The notes beneath the pieces were generated by a model. That model did not search any database and was not told where the DNA came from. It saw only the letters and a program-made list of their open reading frames with translations. DNA of 64,000 nucleotides from Chitinophaga pinensis (GTDB taxonomy: Bacteria > Bacteroidota > Bacteroidia > Chitinophagales > Chitinophagaceae): assembly GCA_945865645.1 (NCBI GenBank), contig CAMBEI010000001.1:80906-144905 (forward strand), in the 5' to 3' direction. This document shows positions 20,214 through 28,759 of the stretch, one piece after another; positions within the stretch are counted from its first letter, which is position 1; each line of letters begins with the position of its first letter. The position numbers and the translations under genes were made by a program.

Positions 20214-20747
20214 ATGACCGAACAACAAAATAAGGCAGTTGATTTTCCTGGTGAAATAAAAGAAATTCCTGGGGGAGGTATTGTTTTGAGTAAACTAGAT
20301 GATGTGATCAACTGGGCTCGCTCTAATTCGTTATGGCCACTTACATTTGCTACCAGCTGTTGCGGTATTGAATACATGTCGGTTGCTGGTGCTAAATACG
20401 ACTTTTCTAGATTTGGATTTGAAGTGGCTCGTGCCTCACCAAGACAGGCCGATGTGATTATTATTGCCGGCACCATCGTTAATAAAATGGGACCAGTATT
20501 AAAAAGATTATACGATCAAATGGGCGATCCTAAATATGTAATAGCTATGGGCGCCTGCGCTATTAGTGGAGGCCCCTTTTTTTATAATACCTATTCTGTT
20601 GTAAAAGGTGCCGATCATATTATTCCTGTAGATGTGTATGTTGCCGGTTGTCCGCCAAGGCCTGAGGCACTGCTGCATGCACTAATATCATTGCAGGAAA
20701 AAATAAAAAAAGGAATGACAAGAGAACAAATAAAGTCGAGCATATAA
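20214..20747 (+). CDS. nuoB: NADH-quinone oxidoreductase subunit B
   Basis: A 177-residue subunit carrying the terminal 4Fe-4S cluster N2 that reduces quinone. The ligands are visible: the adjacent cysteine pair in [10 protein letters not shown] (about residues 44-53), the cysteine in MGACAISGG and the cysteine in [11 protein letters not shown]. It starts at ATG after a short gap from nuoA and ends 5 bases before nuoC, consistent with tight co-transcription. In the absence of nuoEFG, electrons must reach N2 through NuoI from some other donor. Confidence 0.97.
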   Translation: MTEQQNKAVDFPGEIKEIPGGGIVLSKLDDVINWARSNSLWPLTFATSCCGIEYMSVAGAKYDFSRFGFEVARASPRQADVIIIAGTIVNKMGPVLKRLYDQMGDPKYVIAMGACAISGGPFFYNTYSVVKGADHIIPVDVYVAGCPPRPEALLHALISLQEKIKKGMTREQIKSSI

Positions 20748-20752
20748 TTAGT

Positions 20753-21229
20753 ATGAATAACGAAGAATTGAAAATCAAAATAACCGAACTGCTCCCATCA
20801 GCCATCTTTGATGAAACAGGAGAATGGCTTAACATTCATGTTACACCTACAGACTGGTTATCTTTCGCTATACAGCTTCGTAATGATGATTTATTATTCT
20901 TTGATTATCTTTTTTGTCTTACTTGTATTGACTGGACCAAACCTGCTGAAGAAAAACCGGATCTTACCATGGTGTATCACTTTAGTTCAACAAAATTTCG
21001 GCACCATATTGTAGTAAAATCAAACTTAAATAGTAGTCAACCACAAATTGAAACGGTAAGTAATATCTGGCAAACAGCTAACTTTCTTGAACGGGAAGTG
21101 TATGAAATGTTTGGGGTTAATTTTTTAAATCACCCTGATTTGCGGCTGTTGATTTTGCCCGATGGATGGGAAGGAAAAAATCCAATGCGTAAAAATTTTG
21201 AAGACCCAATAAATATGATAAAACTATAA
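20753..21229 (+). CDS. nuoC: NADH-quinone oxidoreductase subunit C
   Basis: A 158-residue peripheral-arm subunit (30 kDa family), separate from NuoD and not fused as in E. coli. The family signature ANFLEREVYEMFGVNFLNHPDLRLLILPDGW lies in the C-terminal half (residues about 108-138, shown here by its ends: LEREVYEMFG and LRLLILPD). It helps assemble the Q-module with NuoB, NuoD and NuoI. 74 bases separate it from nuoD. Confidence 0.94.
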   Translation: MNNEELKIKITELLPSAIFDETGEWLNIHVTPTDWLSFAIQLRNDDLLFFDYLFCLTCIDWTKPAEEKPDLTMVYHFSSTKFRHHIVVKSNLNSSQPQIETVSNIWQTANFLEREVYEMFGVNFLNHPDLRLLILPDGWEGKNPMRKNFEDPINMIKL

Positions 21230-21303
21230 ACCTCTTCCATCTTTTTTGCTTTAGGTAAAAATACAGAGTAAATAAAAAATTATGTTTTACAAAGCGAGTA
21301 TTA

Positions 21304-22461
21304 ATGTTTAGAGAAACTGAAATACTAAAAACTGGTTCACAAATCCTCCCCATCAAGCAGAATTTAGAAGGGGCTGGAGATTTTGTAATAAATGTAGGGC
21401 CTCAGCACCCTGCAACACATGGAGTATTACATTTGGTTATTACCCTCAACGGAGAAACTATAAAAAAAGTAGAGCCACATCTCGGTTATATTCATCGATC
21501 CATAGAAAAAATGTGCGAACGTTTAAATTTTCGTCAATTTATTTATGTTACTAGCCGCATGGATTATCTGTCTGCCCACATAAATAACCATGCTTGTGCA
21601 ATGTGTGTAGAAAAAGGAATGCAGCTTGAAGTGCCTGATAGGGCACAAGTGATAAGGGTTATTATGGATGAGCTTACTAGAATTGCATCTCATGAATTAT
21701 GGTGGGGAGCTATGGCTATGGATATTGGAGCTTTTACTCCATTTTTTCACGCCTTTAGAGAACGAGAAAAGATTAATGAGATTATGGAAGAAACCTGCGG
21801 CGCAAGATTAACCATGAATTATTACGTTCCCGGAGGTTTAATGGCCGACCTGCATCCAAATTTCCAGAAAAAAGTAAAAGAATTTATTACATTATTTAAA
21901 TTAAAAATTGACGAATACGACGAACTAGTAACAGGTAATATTATTTTTATAAATAGGATGAAGGGTGTTGGTATTTTATCAAAAGAAGATGCAGTTTCAT
22001 ACGGTTGTTCTGGTCCGGCAGCAAGGGGTAGCAGTGTAAGCAACGATATTAGAAAATTATATCCGTATGCCGTATATGATAAAGTGCAGTTTGACGAAAT
22101 ACTAGAAACTGGTTGCGATTCGTTGGCTAGGTATATGGTAAGAATAAGAGAAATGAAGCAATCTATCCATATCATTGAACAATTAATAGATAATATTCCA
22201 GAAGGTGAATTTCAGGCTAAAACAAAAGCCGTTTTAAAATTACCTAAAGGAGAATTTTATTCAAGAGTGGAAACTGCTCGTGGCGAATTAGGCGTTTACA
22301 TAGTTAGTGAAGGAGCAACAACCCCTTATCGAATAAAATTTCGTTCACCAGGGTTTTCAAACCTGTCTGCATTAGACAAAATGGCTAGGGGAAGTAAGTT
22401 GGGAGATTTAGTGGCCATGATGGGAACATTGGATTTAGTAATACCGGATATAGACCGGTAA
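21304..22461 (+). CDS. nuoD: NADH-quinone oxidoreductase subunit D
   Basis: The 385-residue 49-kDa subunit that, with NuoB, forms the quinone-binding site. Conserved segments are NVGPQHPATHGVLHLV (about residues 31-46), PHLGYIHRSIEKMCE, YVTSRMDYLS and the C-terminal LVAMMGTLDLVIPDIDR. The His and Asp of the quinone site are in place in GPQHPATHG and the C-terminal region. In complete complex I operons nuoE, nuoF and nuoG usually come next; here only 99 bases, holding a degenerate palindromic element, separate it from nuoH. Confidence 0.96.
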   Translation: MFRETEILKTGSQILPIKQNLEGAGDFVINVGPQHPATHGVLHLVITLNGETIKKVEPHLGYIHRSIEKMCERLNFRQFIYVTSRMDYLSAHINNHACAMCVEKGMQLEVPDRAQVIRVIMDELTRIASHELWWGAMAMDIGAFTPFFHAFREREKINEIMEETCGARLTMNYYVPGGLMADLHPNFQKKVKEFITLFKLKIDEYDELVTGNIIFINRMKGVGILSKEDAVSYGCSGPAARGSSVSNDIRKLYPYAVYDKVQFDEILETGCDSLARYMVRIREMKQSIHIIEQLIDNIPEGEFQAKTKAVLKLPKGEFYSRVETARGELGVYIVSEGATTPYRIKFRSPGFSNLSALDKMARGSKLGDLVAMMGTLDLVIPDIDR

Positions 22462-22463
22462 GG

Positions 22464-22499
22464 CTCCCTATCTTCTCCCGCTGTGGAGGAAATGGAGAG
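22464..22499 (+). repeat. Degenerate interspersed palindromic element, nuoD-nuoH gap
   Basis: A pyrimidine-rich arm followed by a purine-rich complementary arm (TTCTCC ... GGAGGA) and a trailing GGAGAG. The layout matches the better copies in the nuoJ-nuoK and nuoK-nuoL gaps and within nuoL. It is the most decayed copy. Confidence 0.4.
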
Positions 22500-22560
22500 T
22501 TTTGAAGCGAAGACTAAAATATTATTTTGAAGTATTAAATTAATAAACTGGAACGAGGTA

Positions 22561-23637
22561 ATGTGGAGCTTATCAAATATATCGAGTGCAATTCATAATT
22601 GGTTGAACCAGACATTCAATCCAACATGGGCAATGATCATTGAAATGTTTATTGCAGGCATTGCTGTAATTGGCTTGTTTGCTTTACTTGGATTAGTATT
22701 GGTGCTAATGGAAAGAAGGGTGGCTGCATGGATGCAGATACGCTTAGGTCCAAATCGTGTTGGCCCATTTGGCTTATTACAATCAGCTGCTGATACGGTA
22801 AAACTTTTGGTAAAAGAAGGTATGACACCAAATGGCGCAGATAAATTTTTATTCAACCTTGCTCCGTTTATTGCCATGATGGTTGCTATGTTATTGATGG
22901 CGCCCATTGCATTTGCAAAAGACTTTCAATTATGGAATCTTAATATTGGAGTATTATATGTTACTGCAGTTTCTTCCATCATGGTTGTTAGTATTTTAAT
23001 GGCAGGATGGGCCAGTAATAATAAATATTCCTTAATGGGCGCTATGCGCAGTGGAGCACAAATTGTGAGCTATGAGTTATCTGCTGGGTTATCTATTCTT
23101 ACTATAGTAGTATTTACCGGAAGTTTAAATATTGCCGATATCATCAACGCTCAATCAAATGGTTGGTGGATATTTAAAGGACATATTCCGGTACTCATTT
23201 CGTTTGTAATTTTTATTGTCGCGGTTACTGCCGAAACCAATAGGGCTCCTTTTGATTTGGCAGAAGCAGAATCAGAATTAACAGCCGGATTTCATACCGA
23301 ATATTCAGGGATGAAATTTGCGTTGTTCTTTTTAGCAGAATATATAAATGTATTTATTGTTTGCGCCATTGGCGCTACTTTATTTTTAGGTGGCTGGATG
23401 CCTTTTCATATTGGTCATTGGAAAGCCTTTAATCAAGTGATGGATTATATCCCAACCAGTATCTGGTTTTTTGGAAAAACGTTTTTCTTAATATTTGTTA
23501 TCATGTGGTTTAGGTGGACATTTCCTCGCTTACGCATTGATCAATTATTAAACTTAGAATGGAAATATTTATTACCCATTAGTATGTTTAACCTTTTGCT
23601 TGCAACTGCAATAGCTATATTAGGGTGGCATTTTTAA
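22561..23637 (+). CDS. nuoH: NADH-quinone oxidoreductase subunit H
   Basis: A 358-residue membrane subunit with eight predicted helices that links the Q-module to the proton-pumping arm. Conserved cytoplasmic loops are ERRVAAWMQIRLGPNRVGP (about residues 51-69) and TAETNRAPFDLAEAESELTAG (about 223-243, shown by its ends: ETNRAPFDL and EAESEL). GLLQSAADTVKLLVKE is also present. A GAGG lies 4 bases before the start. The gene follows the gap where nuoEFG would be expected. Confidence 0.96.
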   Translation: MWSLSNISSAIHNWLNQTFNPTWAMIIEMFIAGIAVIGLFALLGLVLVLMERRVAAWMQIRLGPNRVGPFGLLQSAADTVKLLVKEGMTPNGADKFLFNLAPFIAMMVAMLLMAPIAFAKDFQLWNLNIGVLYVTAVSSIMVVSILMAGWASNNKYSLMGAMRSGAQIVSYELSAGLSILTIVVFTGSLNIADIINAQSNGWWIFKGHIPVLISFVIFIVAVTAETNRAPFDLAEAESELTAGFHTEYSGMKFALFFLAEYINVFIVCAIGATLFLGGWMPFHIGHWKAFNQVMDYIPTSIWFFGKTFFLIFVIMWFRWTFPRLRIDQLLNLEWKYLLPISMFNLLLATAIAILGWHF

Positions 23638-23646
23638 ATTGTATAA

Positions 23647-24123
23647 ATGTTTATTGTTAATTACATAAAAGAAGTTTTTGGTGCCATCAAATCACTACTA
23701 ATTGGTATGCGGCGTACCGGATATTATTTTACGCACCATAAAGAAATTATTACTGAGCAGTATCCCGATAATAGAAATACCTTAGTAATGGCCGATAGAT
23801 TTAAAGGCGAAGTGGTATTAACACATGATGAGCAAAATGAACACGCTTGCACCGGTTGTACGGCATGTGAACTTGCTTGTCCAAACGCAACGATAAAAAT
23901 TGTAACAAAATTCGATATTACCCCCGAAGGCAAAAAGAAAAAAGCAATTGATAAATTTGTGTATCACCTAGAATTATGTACTATGTGTAATTTATGTATC
24001 GTTGCCTGCCCAACGGATGCCATAAAAATGGCACAAACATTTGAACATAGCGTTTATGATAGAAACGAATTAATAAAAATTTTAAATAAACCCGACTCAA
24101 AAATAAGAGCGGGTATAGAATAA
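23647..24123 (+). CDS. nuoI: NADH-quinone oxidoreductase subunit I
   Basis: A 158-residue ferredoxin-like subunit with two 4Fe-4S clusters (N6a, N6b). The ligands are CTGCTACELACP (about residues 77-88) and CTMCNLCIVACP (about 116-127). The N-terminal amphipathic segment docks to the membrane arm. In complexes lacking NuoEFG this subunit is the likely entry point for electrons from ferredoxin or a flavoprotein (known for photosynthetic and some bacterial homologues; inference here). Its stop overlaps the nuoJ start by one base. Confidence 0.96.
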   Translation: MFIVNYIKEVFGAIKSLLIGMRRTGYYFTHHKEIITEQYPDNRNTLVMADRFKGEVVLTHDEQNEHACTGCTACELACPNATIKIVTKFDITPEGKKKKAIDKFVYHLELCTMCNLCIVACPTDAIKMAQTFEHSVYDRNELIKILNKPDSKIRAGIE

Positions 24124-24644
24124 TGAGTGGATCTACTATTATATTTTATTTACTGGCTGCACTTACTTTAGTGAGTGGGCTACTGTCTGTTATTACTAGA
24201 ATTATTTTTAGAGCAGCTATCTATTTATTGTTTTCTTTAATTGGAATAGCAGGCATTTATTTTTGGCTGCAATACGAATTCATTGCTGCTGTACAAATCG
24301 TTGTGTATGTTGGCGGTATTGTAGTGCTCATTATCTTTTCTATTTTCTTAACACAACAGGCAGGTGAGCTATTACCCAAACAAAAACTAGGCCGACAACT
24401 TTTTTCAGCACTGGCAGCATTTTGCGGCTTGGCGTTAGTGATGCTGCAATTAGTTCAGCATACATTTACAACTACAAGCAACACGCCAATAGAACCAACT
24501 GTAGCAAACATAGGCGCTCAAATGTTAGGTATTGATCAAAATGGTTTTGCATTGCCTTTTGAGGTAGTTAGTATTTTATTATTGGCTGCACTGATCGGCT
24601 GTATTGTAATTGCCCTAAAATCAAAACCAGAAAATAATTTATGA
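24123..24644 (+). CDS. nuoJ: NADH-quinone oxidoreductase subunit J
   Basis: A 173-residue membrane subunit with five predicted helices. The third carries the family sequence AAVQIVVYVGGIVVLIIFSIF, recognisable by VQIVVYVGG. The start overlaps the nuoI stop by one base, indicating translational coupling. After it comes a 72-base gap with a clear palindromic element whose tail supplies the nuoK ribosome binding site. Confidence 0.95.
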   Translation: MSGSTIIFYLLAALTLVSGLLSVITRIIFRAAIYLLFSLIGIAGIYFWLQYEFIAAVQIVVYVGGIVVLIIFSIFLTQQAGELLPKQKLGRQLFSALAAFCGLALVMLQLVQHTFTTTSNTPIEPTVANIGAQMLGIDQNGFALPFEVVSILLLAALIGCIVIALKSKPENNL

Positions 24645-24681
24645 AAATTGTGAAATCTTTTTTTTAAAGACTATTAAAAAA

Positions 24682-24711
24682 GTCCTCCCCACAGGGGAAG
24701 ATTTAGGAGGA
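24682..24711 (+). repeat. Interspersed palindromic element, nuoJ-nuoK gap
   Basis: TCCTCCCC and GGGGAAGA arms around an ACA loop, then a tail with TTAGGAGGA. The AGGAGG of the tail (24705-24710) sits 6 bases before the nuoK ATG, so the element doubles as a Shine-Dalgarno site in a lineage that seldom uses one. Confidence 0.6.
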
Positions 24712-24716
24712 ACTAC

Positions 24717-25031
24717 ATGATGCAACCGGGACTATATCATATTTTATTTATTAGTACAGTACTATTTTTTATTGGTGTGTTTGGATTTTTTACCAGAAGA
24801 AATCTGGTTACCATGCTGATGAGTATAGAGTTGATACTTAATAGCGTGAACCTTAATTTTATTACATTCAATAAATATGTATGGCCCAATAAGTTAGACG
24901 GATTATTTTTTACCATTTTTGTTATTGCTATCGCGGCTGCCGAAGCCGCAGTGGCCATTGCAATTATTATAAATCTTTACCGTACTCATCAATCTATTGA
25001 TGTTGAAAATGCTGAAGAGATGAAATTTTAA
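24717..25031 (+). CDS. nuoK: NADH-quinone oxidoreductase subunit K
   Basis: A 104-residue membrane subunit with three helices and the conserved glutamates of the proton path: SIELILNSVNLNFITF in helix 2 and AAEAAVAIAIIINLYR in helix 3. Two ATG codons in a row (24717 and 24720) could start it; the first is spaced better from the AGGAGG. 159 bases follow before nuoL, with another palindromic element at the end. Confidence 0.95.
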   Translation: MMQPGLYHILFISTVLFFIGVFGFFTRRNLVTMLMSIELILNSVNLNFITFNKYVWPNKLDGLFFTIFVIAIAAAEAAVAIAIIINLYRTHQSIDVENAEEMKF

Positions 25032-25148
25032 ACGCCCCTTATATCTGACTAAAAAGGATATAAAAAGGCACAAATTGAAACAAAGATGAATAGAAAAATA
25101 AAATTTAAAATGCTTAATTATAATTGTCGATAATAAATTAAATACTCG

Positions 25149-25185
25149 ATCTCCTTTTTCTTCAAGGAGAGGAAACGAGGGGAAG
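25149..25185 (+). repeat. Interspersed palindromic element, nuoK-nuoL gap
   Basis: TCTCCTT and AAGGAGA arms (7-bp perfect stem) followed by a GAGGGGAAG tail that ends 6 bases before the nuoL ATG. Same layout as the nuoJ-nuoK copy. Confidence 0.6.
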
Positions 25186-25190
25186 ATAAA

Positions 25191-27140
25191 ATGCCAAACG
25201 TAACATATATAGCACTCATTCCACTTCTGCCACTGGCAGCATTTTTAATACTTGGAATATTTGGAAGAAAATATTTTAAAAACACATCAGGTATCATAGC
25301 TACTGCTTTATTATTGATCTCTACCTTGCTAGCAGTATATACAGCATATGGATATTTCTTTGAATACGGAAAAGTGGATGGGATCTATCAAAAATTAATT
25401 CCTTTAAAATATACCTGGTTACAATTTTCTGAAGGTGTATCAATAGATATGGGTATTATCATTGATCCTATTTCTGTTATGATGCTGGTAGTGGTAACAT
25501 TTATTTCTTTAATGGTGCACATATATAGTTTGGGTTACATGAAAGGGGATGATCGCTTTCCTACTTATTATGCATTTTTGGGTCTCTTTACTTTTTCAAT
25601 GCTTGGATTAATTATTTCTTCTAATATCTTTCAGATATATATATTTTGGGAGCTAGTTGGCGTTTCTTCCTTTTTATTAATTGGTTATTATTATGATAAG
25701 CCAAGCGCAGTTGCTGCTTGTAAAAAGGCTTTTATTGTAACACGTTTTGCTGATGTTGGATTTTTGATCGGGATATTGATTTTATCCTTCTACTCCAACA
25801 CCTTAGACTTTAATAAACTTATTGAAAGGTTAACTACACCCGAATCCAACGAATTAAAAAATGCAGTTGCAGCTTCTTTTCTAGGAATCTCTGCATTAAC
25901 CTGGGGATTAGTTTTAGTATTTATTGGTGGCGCAGGAAAGAGTGCAATGTTTCCATTACATATCTGGTTGCCCGATGCTATGGAAGGCCCAACACCGGTG
26001 TCCGCTTTGATACATGCTGCAACCATGGTAGTGGCAGGTGTTTTTTTAGTAGCTAGATTATTTCCTGTATTTTCGATTTCGTCTCCCAATGCTTTAAGTT
26101 TGGTCGGCTATGTAGGAGCTATTTCTGCATTAATTGCTGCAGTAATCGCCTGCACCCAAACTGATATTAAAAGAGTGCTGGCGTATTCAACCATGAGCCA
26201 GATTGGTTATATGATGTTTGCACTGGGTGTTTCAAAATATGGCGGCGAAGATGGACTGGGGTATACCGCATCTATGTTCCATTTATTTACTCATGCTATA
26301 TTTAAAGCACTGTTATTTTTAGGCGCAGGCGCTGTAATACATTATATACATAGTAACGAAATGAAAGATATGGGGGGGTTAAGAAAATATTTACCTATCA
26401 CCCATATCACTTTTTTAATTGCTTGTTTGGCCATCTCTGGCGTACCGCCTTTTGCCGGATTTTTTAGCAAGGAAGAAATTTTATTGGCAGCTTATCAAAA
26501 TAATAAAACCATTTACTGGGTAGCATTAATCACATCGGGGCTAACGTCTTTTTATATGTTTCGTTTATACTTTTCAATTTTTTGGGGTCGTACAAGGCCC
26601 TCTTCTTTTAAGAGGGATTGTGATGAGGTTAAGGGTGAAGGCGGCTTTGTTATGATGCTGCCATTAGTGCTATTAGCCTTTGGTGCTGCTACTGCAGGAT
26701 TTATTCCTTTTGGCCATTTTATTAGTTCTGATAGAATCACATTAGAAAATAAATTTCACCTTATGTTTTCTATTTCACCAGTTGCACTAGGATTAACAGG
26801 AATTATTATTGCCATGTGGATGTATAAAAAAGAAAATAATAAACCCGAAAAATTTGCAGCAATGTCTAGTGGTTTATATAAAGCGGCTTATCATAAATTT
26901 TATATTGATGAAATTTATATATTCATTACCCAAAAAATTATTTTTAATCTGATAGCAAGACCGACAGCTTGGTTTGATAAAAATATAGTGGATGGTATGA
27001 TCAATGCAACTGGCGAAGGCACAAAAGAAATTTCAGAAAAAATAAAAACATTTCAATCAGGAAAAATACAGCAATATGCGATCTGTTTTTTGGTTGGATT
27101 AATAAGTTTGGCTTTACTGTTTATTTATGTATGGAAATAA
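25191..27140 (+). CDS. nuoL: NADH-quinone oxidoreductase subunit L
   Basis: A 649-residue distal antiporter-like proton-pumping subunit. Conserved segments are FWELVGVSSFLLIGYYYDKP, GKSAMFPLHIWLPDAMEGPTP (seen by SAMFPLHIWLPDAMEGPT), the LIHAATMV segment and LAYSTMSQIGYM, with the C-terminal lateral helix region ending LLFIYVWK. Residues about 470-485 (PSSFKRDCDEVKGEGG) between two membrane helices are encoded by a sequence that looks like the palindromic elements in the nuo gaps. This places the insertion in a variable loop, leaving the reading frame and core helices intact. Confidence 0.96.
   Translation: MPNVTYIALIPLLPLAAFLILGIFGRKYFKNTSGIIATALLLISTLLAVYTAYGYFFEYGKVDGIYQKLIPLKYTWLQFSEGVSIDMGIIIDPISVMMLVVVTFISLMVHIYSLGYMKGDDRFPTYYAFLGLFTFSMLGLIISSNIFQIYIFWELVGVSSFLLIGYYYDKPSAVAACKKAFIVTRFADVGFLIGILILSFYSNTLDFNKLIERLTTPESNELKNAVAASFLGISALTWGLVLVFIGGAGKSAMFPLHIWLPDAMEGPTPVSALIHAATMVVAGVFLVARLFPVFSISSPNALSLVGYVGAISALIAAVIACTQTDIKRVLAYSTMSQIGYMMFALGVSKYGGEDGLGYTASMFHLFTHAIFKALLFLGAGAVIHYIHSNEMKDMGGLRKYLPITHITFLIACLAISGVPPFAGFFSKEEILLAAYQNNKTIYWVALITSGLTSFYMFRLYFSIFWGRTRPSSFKRDCDEVKGEGGFVMMLPLVLLAFGAATAGFIPFGHFISSDRITLENKFHLMFSISPVALGLTGIIIAMWMYKKENNKPEKFAAMSSGLYKAAYHKFYIDEIYIFITQKIIFNLIARPTAWFDKNIVDGMINATGEGTKEISEKIKTFQSGKIQQYAICFLVGLISLALLFIYVWK
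26596..26644 (+). repeat. Palindromic element read in frame inside nuoL
   Basis: CCCTCTT (26598-26604) pairs perfectly with AAGAGGG (26610-26616), followed by a purine-rich GATGAGG and AAGGGTGAAGG tail. This is the pattern of the nuo gap elements. It encodes 16 residues of a NuoL inter-helix loop without disrupting the frame. Confidence 0.5.
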
Positions 27141-27259
27141 AAAAATAAAAAATGTTTAGGTTAAACTCTTTAAGAGGATACATTTTTTATAAATTAAAAA
27201 AAGTTTAATAAATACTTCGAAATTTTATAAGCTATAAGACACATTAAGCAAATAGTAGC

Positions 27260-28753
27260 ATGAATATAACATTATTAATATTACTACCATTACTCACTGC
27301 AATAGTTATATTGCTGATGCAGAATGCTACACAGGTTAAGTGGGTATCCATGATGGGAGCTACTTTACAGTTTGTTTTAGCTTTTGTTTTATTGTTTTCT
27401 TTTTATAAGGAAAGACAGCTAGGGAATACTTCACAAATGTTATTTGAACTGAAATACAATTGGTTCCCTTCTTGGAATATCAGCTTTCATTTTGGTGTTG
27501 ATGGTATTTCCGTAGCCATGATTATGCTAACCGCTTTTGTTGTTATTGCTGGAGTGCTAGTTTCATGGAATGTTACTAAAATGACCAAGGAATTTTATTT
27601 CCTACTCATCTTATTAAGTATGGGTGCCTATGGATTTTTTATTTCGCTCGATCTGTTTATTCTATTTTTCTTTCTCGAAATAGCAGTTATTCCAAAATAC
27701 TTACTCATTGGTATTTGGGGAAGTGGTAAAAAAGAATACAGTGCTAATAAACTTGCACTTATGTTAATGGGAGGGTCGGCATTAGTGCTAGTTGGTTTGT
27801 TGGGTGTTTATTTCTCAGCTTCTATTCACAGCTTCGATTTAATAACTTTATCACTGCTGCACATTCCTATTCAAACACAGCTAATCTGTTTTCCATTATT
27901 GTTTGTAGGTTTTGGTGTGTTTACAGCATTGTTTCCCTTTCATACTTGGGTGCCCGATGGGCATTCATCGGCACCAACAGCGGGATCTATGTTTTTGGCT
28001 GGCATTTCTATGAAGCTAGGCGGCTACGGCTGCTTACGCGTTGCAACATATATTATGCCCGAAGGTGCAAAAGAATATGCAAGTATAATTATTCTACTAT
28101 CTGTTATCGCTATTTTATATGGAGCCTTCGCTACTATGATGCAAAAGGATCTAAAATATATTAATGCTTATTCTTCTGTTAGTCATTGTGGATTTGTAAT
28201 ACTAGGTATTGGTATGTTAACCAAAACATCCATTATCGGATCTGTTATGCAAATGGTGTCGCATGGTTTAATGACAGCTCTTTTCTTCGCTGTTATTGGC
28301 ATGATTTACGAACGTACTCATACCAGGCAAGTTAGTGAAATGGGCGGGCTGCTAAAAAGAATGCCTTTCATTAGCACAGTATTATTTATTGTTGGTTTAT
28401 GTTCACTTGGACTACCTGGGTTAAGTGGTTTTATTGCAGAGATGACCATTTTTATGGGATCATGGCAACACCCAGATACGTTCAGAAGAGTAGCAACTAT
28501 TTTAGCCTGTCTTTCTATTGTGGTAACAGCCGTGTATATTTTAAGGGCAGTTACAAAAATATCCATGGGACCCTTAAAAGATGAATTTAAAAACTTAACA
28601 GATGCTACCTGGAACGAAAAACTTGCTGCCTTAATTTTGATAGCAGGTATTCTTGCTATTGGCGTGGCTCCTTTCTGGTTCAATGACCTAGTTAGTCCGG
28701 GTGCAGAAATAATTATGCAAAAAATTTCCCCGATAACCATCGGAATAAAATAA
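27260..28753 (+). CDS. nuoM: NADH-quinone oxidoreductase subunit M
   Basis: A 497-residue antiporter-like proton-pumping subunit with about 14 helices. It shows FFLEIAVIPKYLLIGIWGS (the conserved Glu of helix 5), LFPFHTWVPDGHSSAPTAGS, the KLGGYGCLR segment and KDLKYINAYSSVSHCGFV. The proton-path residues Glu and Lys of this family are in place. It begins 119 bases after nuoL and is followed by nuoN after 6 bases. Confidence 0.96.
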   Translation: MNITLLILLPLLTAIVILLMQNATQVKWVSMMGATLQFVLAFVLLFSFYKERQLGNTSQMLFELKYNWFPSWNISFHFGVDGISVAMIMLTAFVVIAGVLVSWNVTKMTKEFYFLLILLSMGAYGFFISLDLFILFFFLEIAVIPKYLLIGIWGSGKKEYSANKLALMLMGGSALVLVGLLGVYFSASIHSFDLITLSLLHIPIQTQLICFPLLFVGFGVFTALFPFHTWVPDGHSSAPTAGSMFLAGISMKLGGYGCLRVATYIMPEGAKEYASIIILLSVIAILYGAFATMMQKDLKYINAYSSVSHCGFVILGIGMLTKTSIIGSVMQMVSHGLMTALFFAVIGMIYERTHTRQVSEMGGLLKRMPFISTVLFIVGLCSLGLPGLSGFIAEMTIFMGSWQHPDTFRRVATILACLSIVVTAVYILRAVTKISMGPLKDEFKNLTDATWNEKLAALILIAGILAIGVAPFWFNDLVSPGAEIIMQKISPITIGIK

Positions 28754-28759
28754 AATAGG

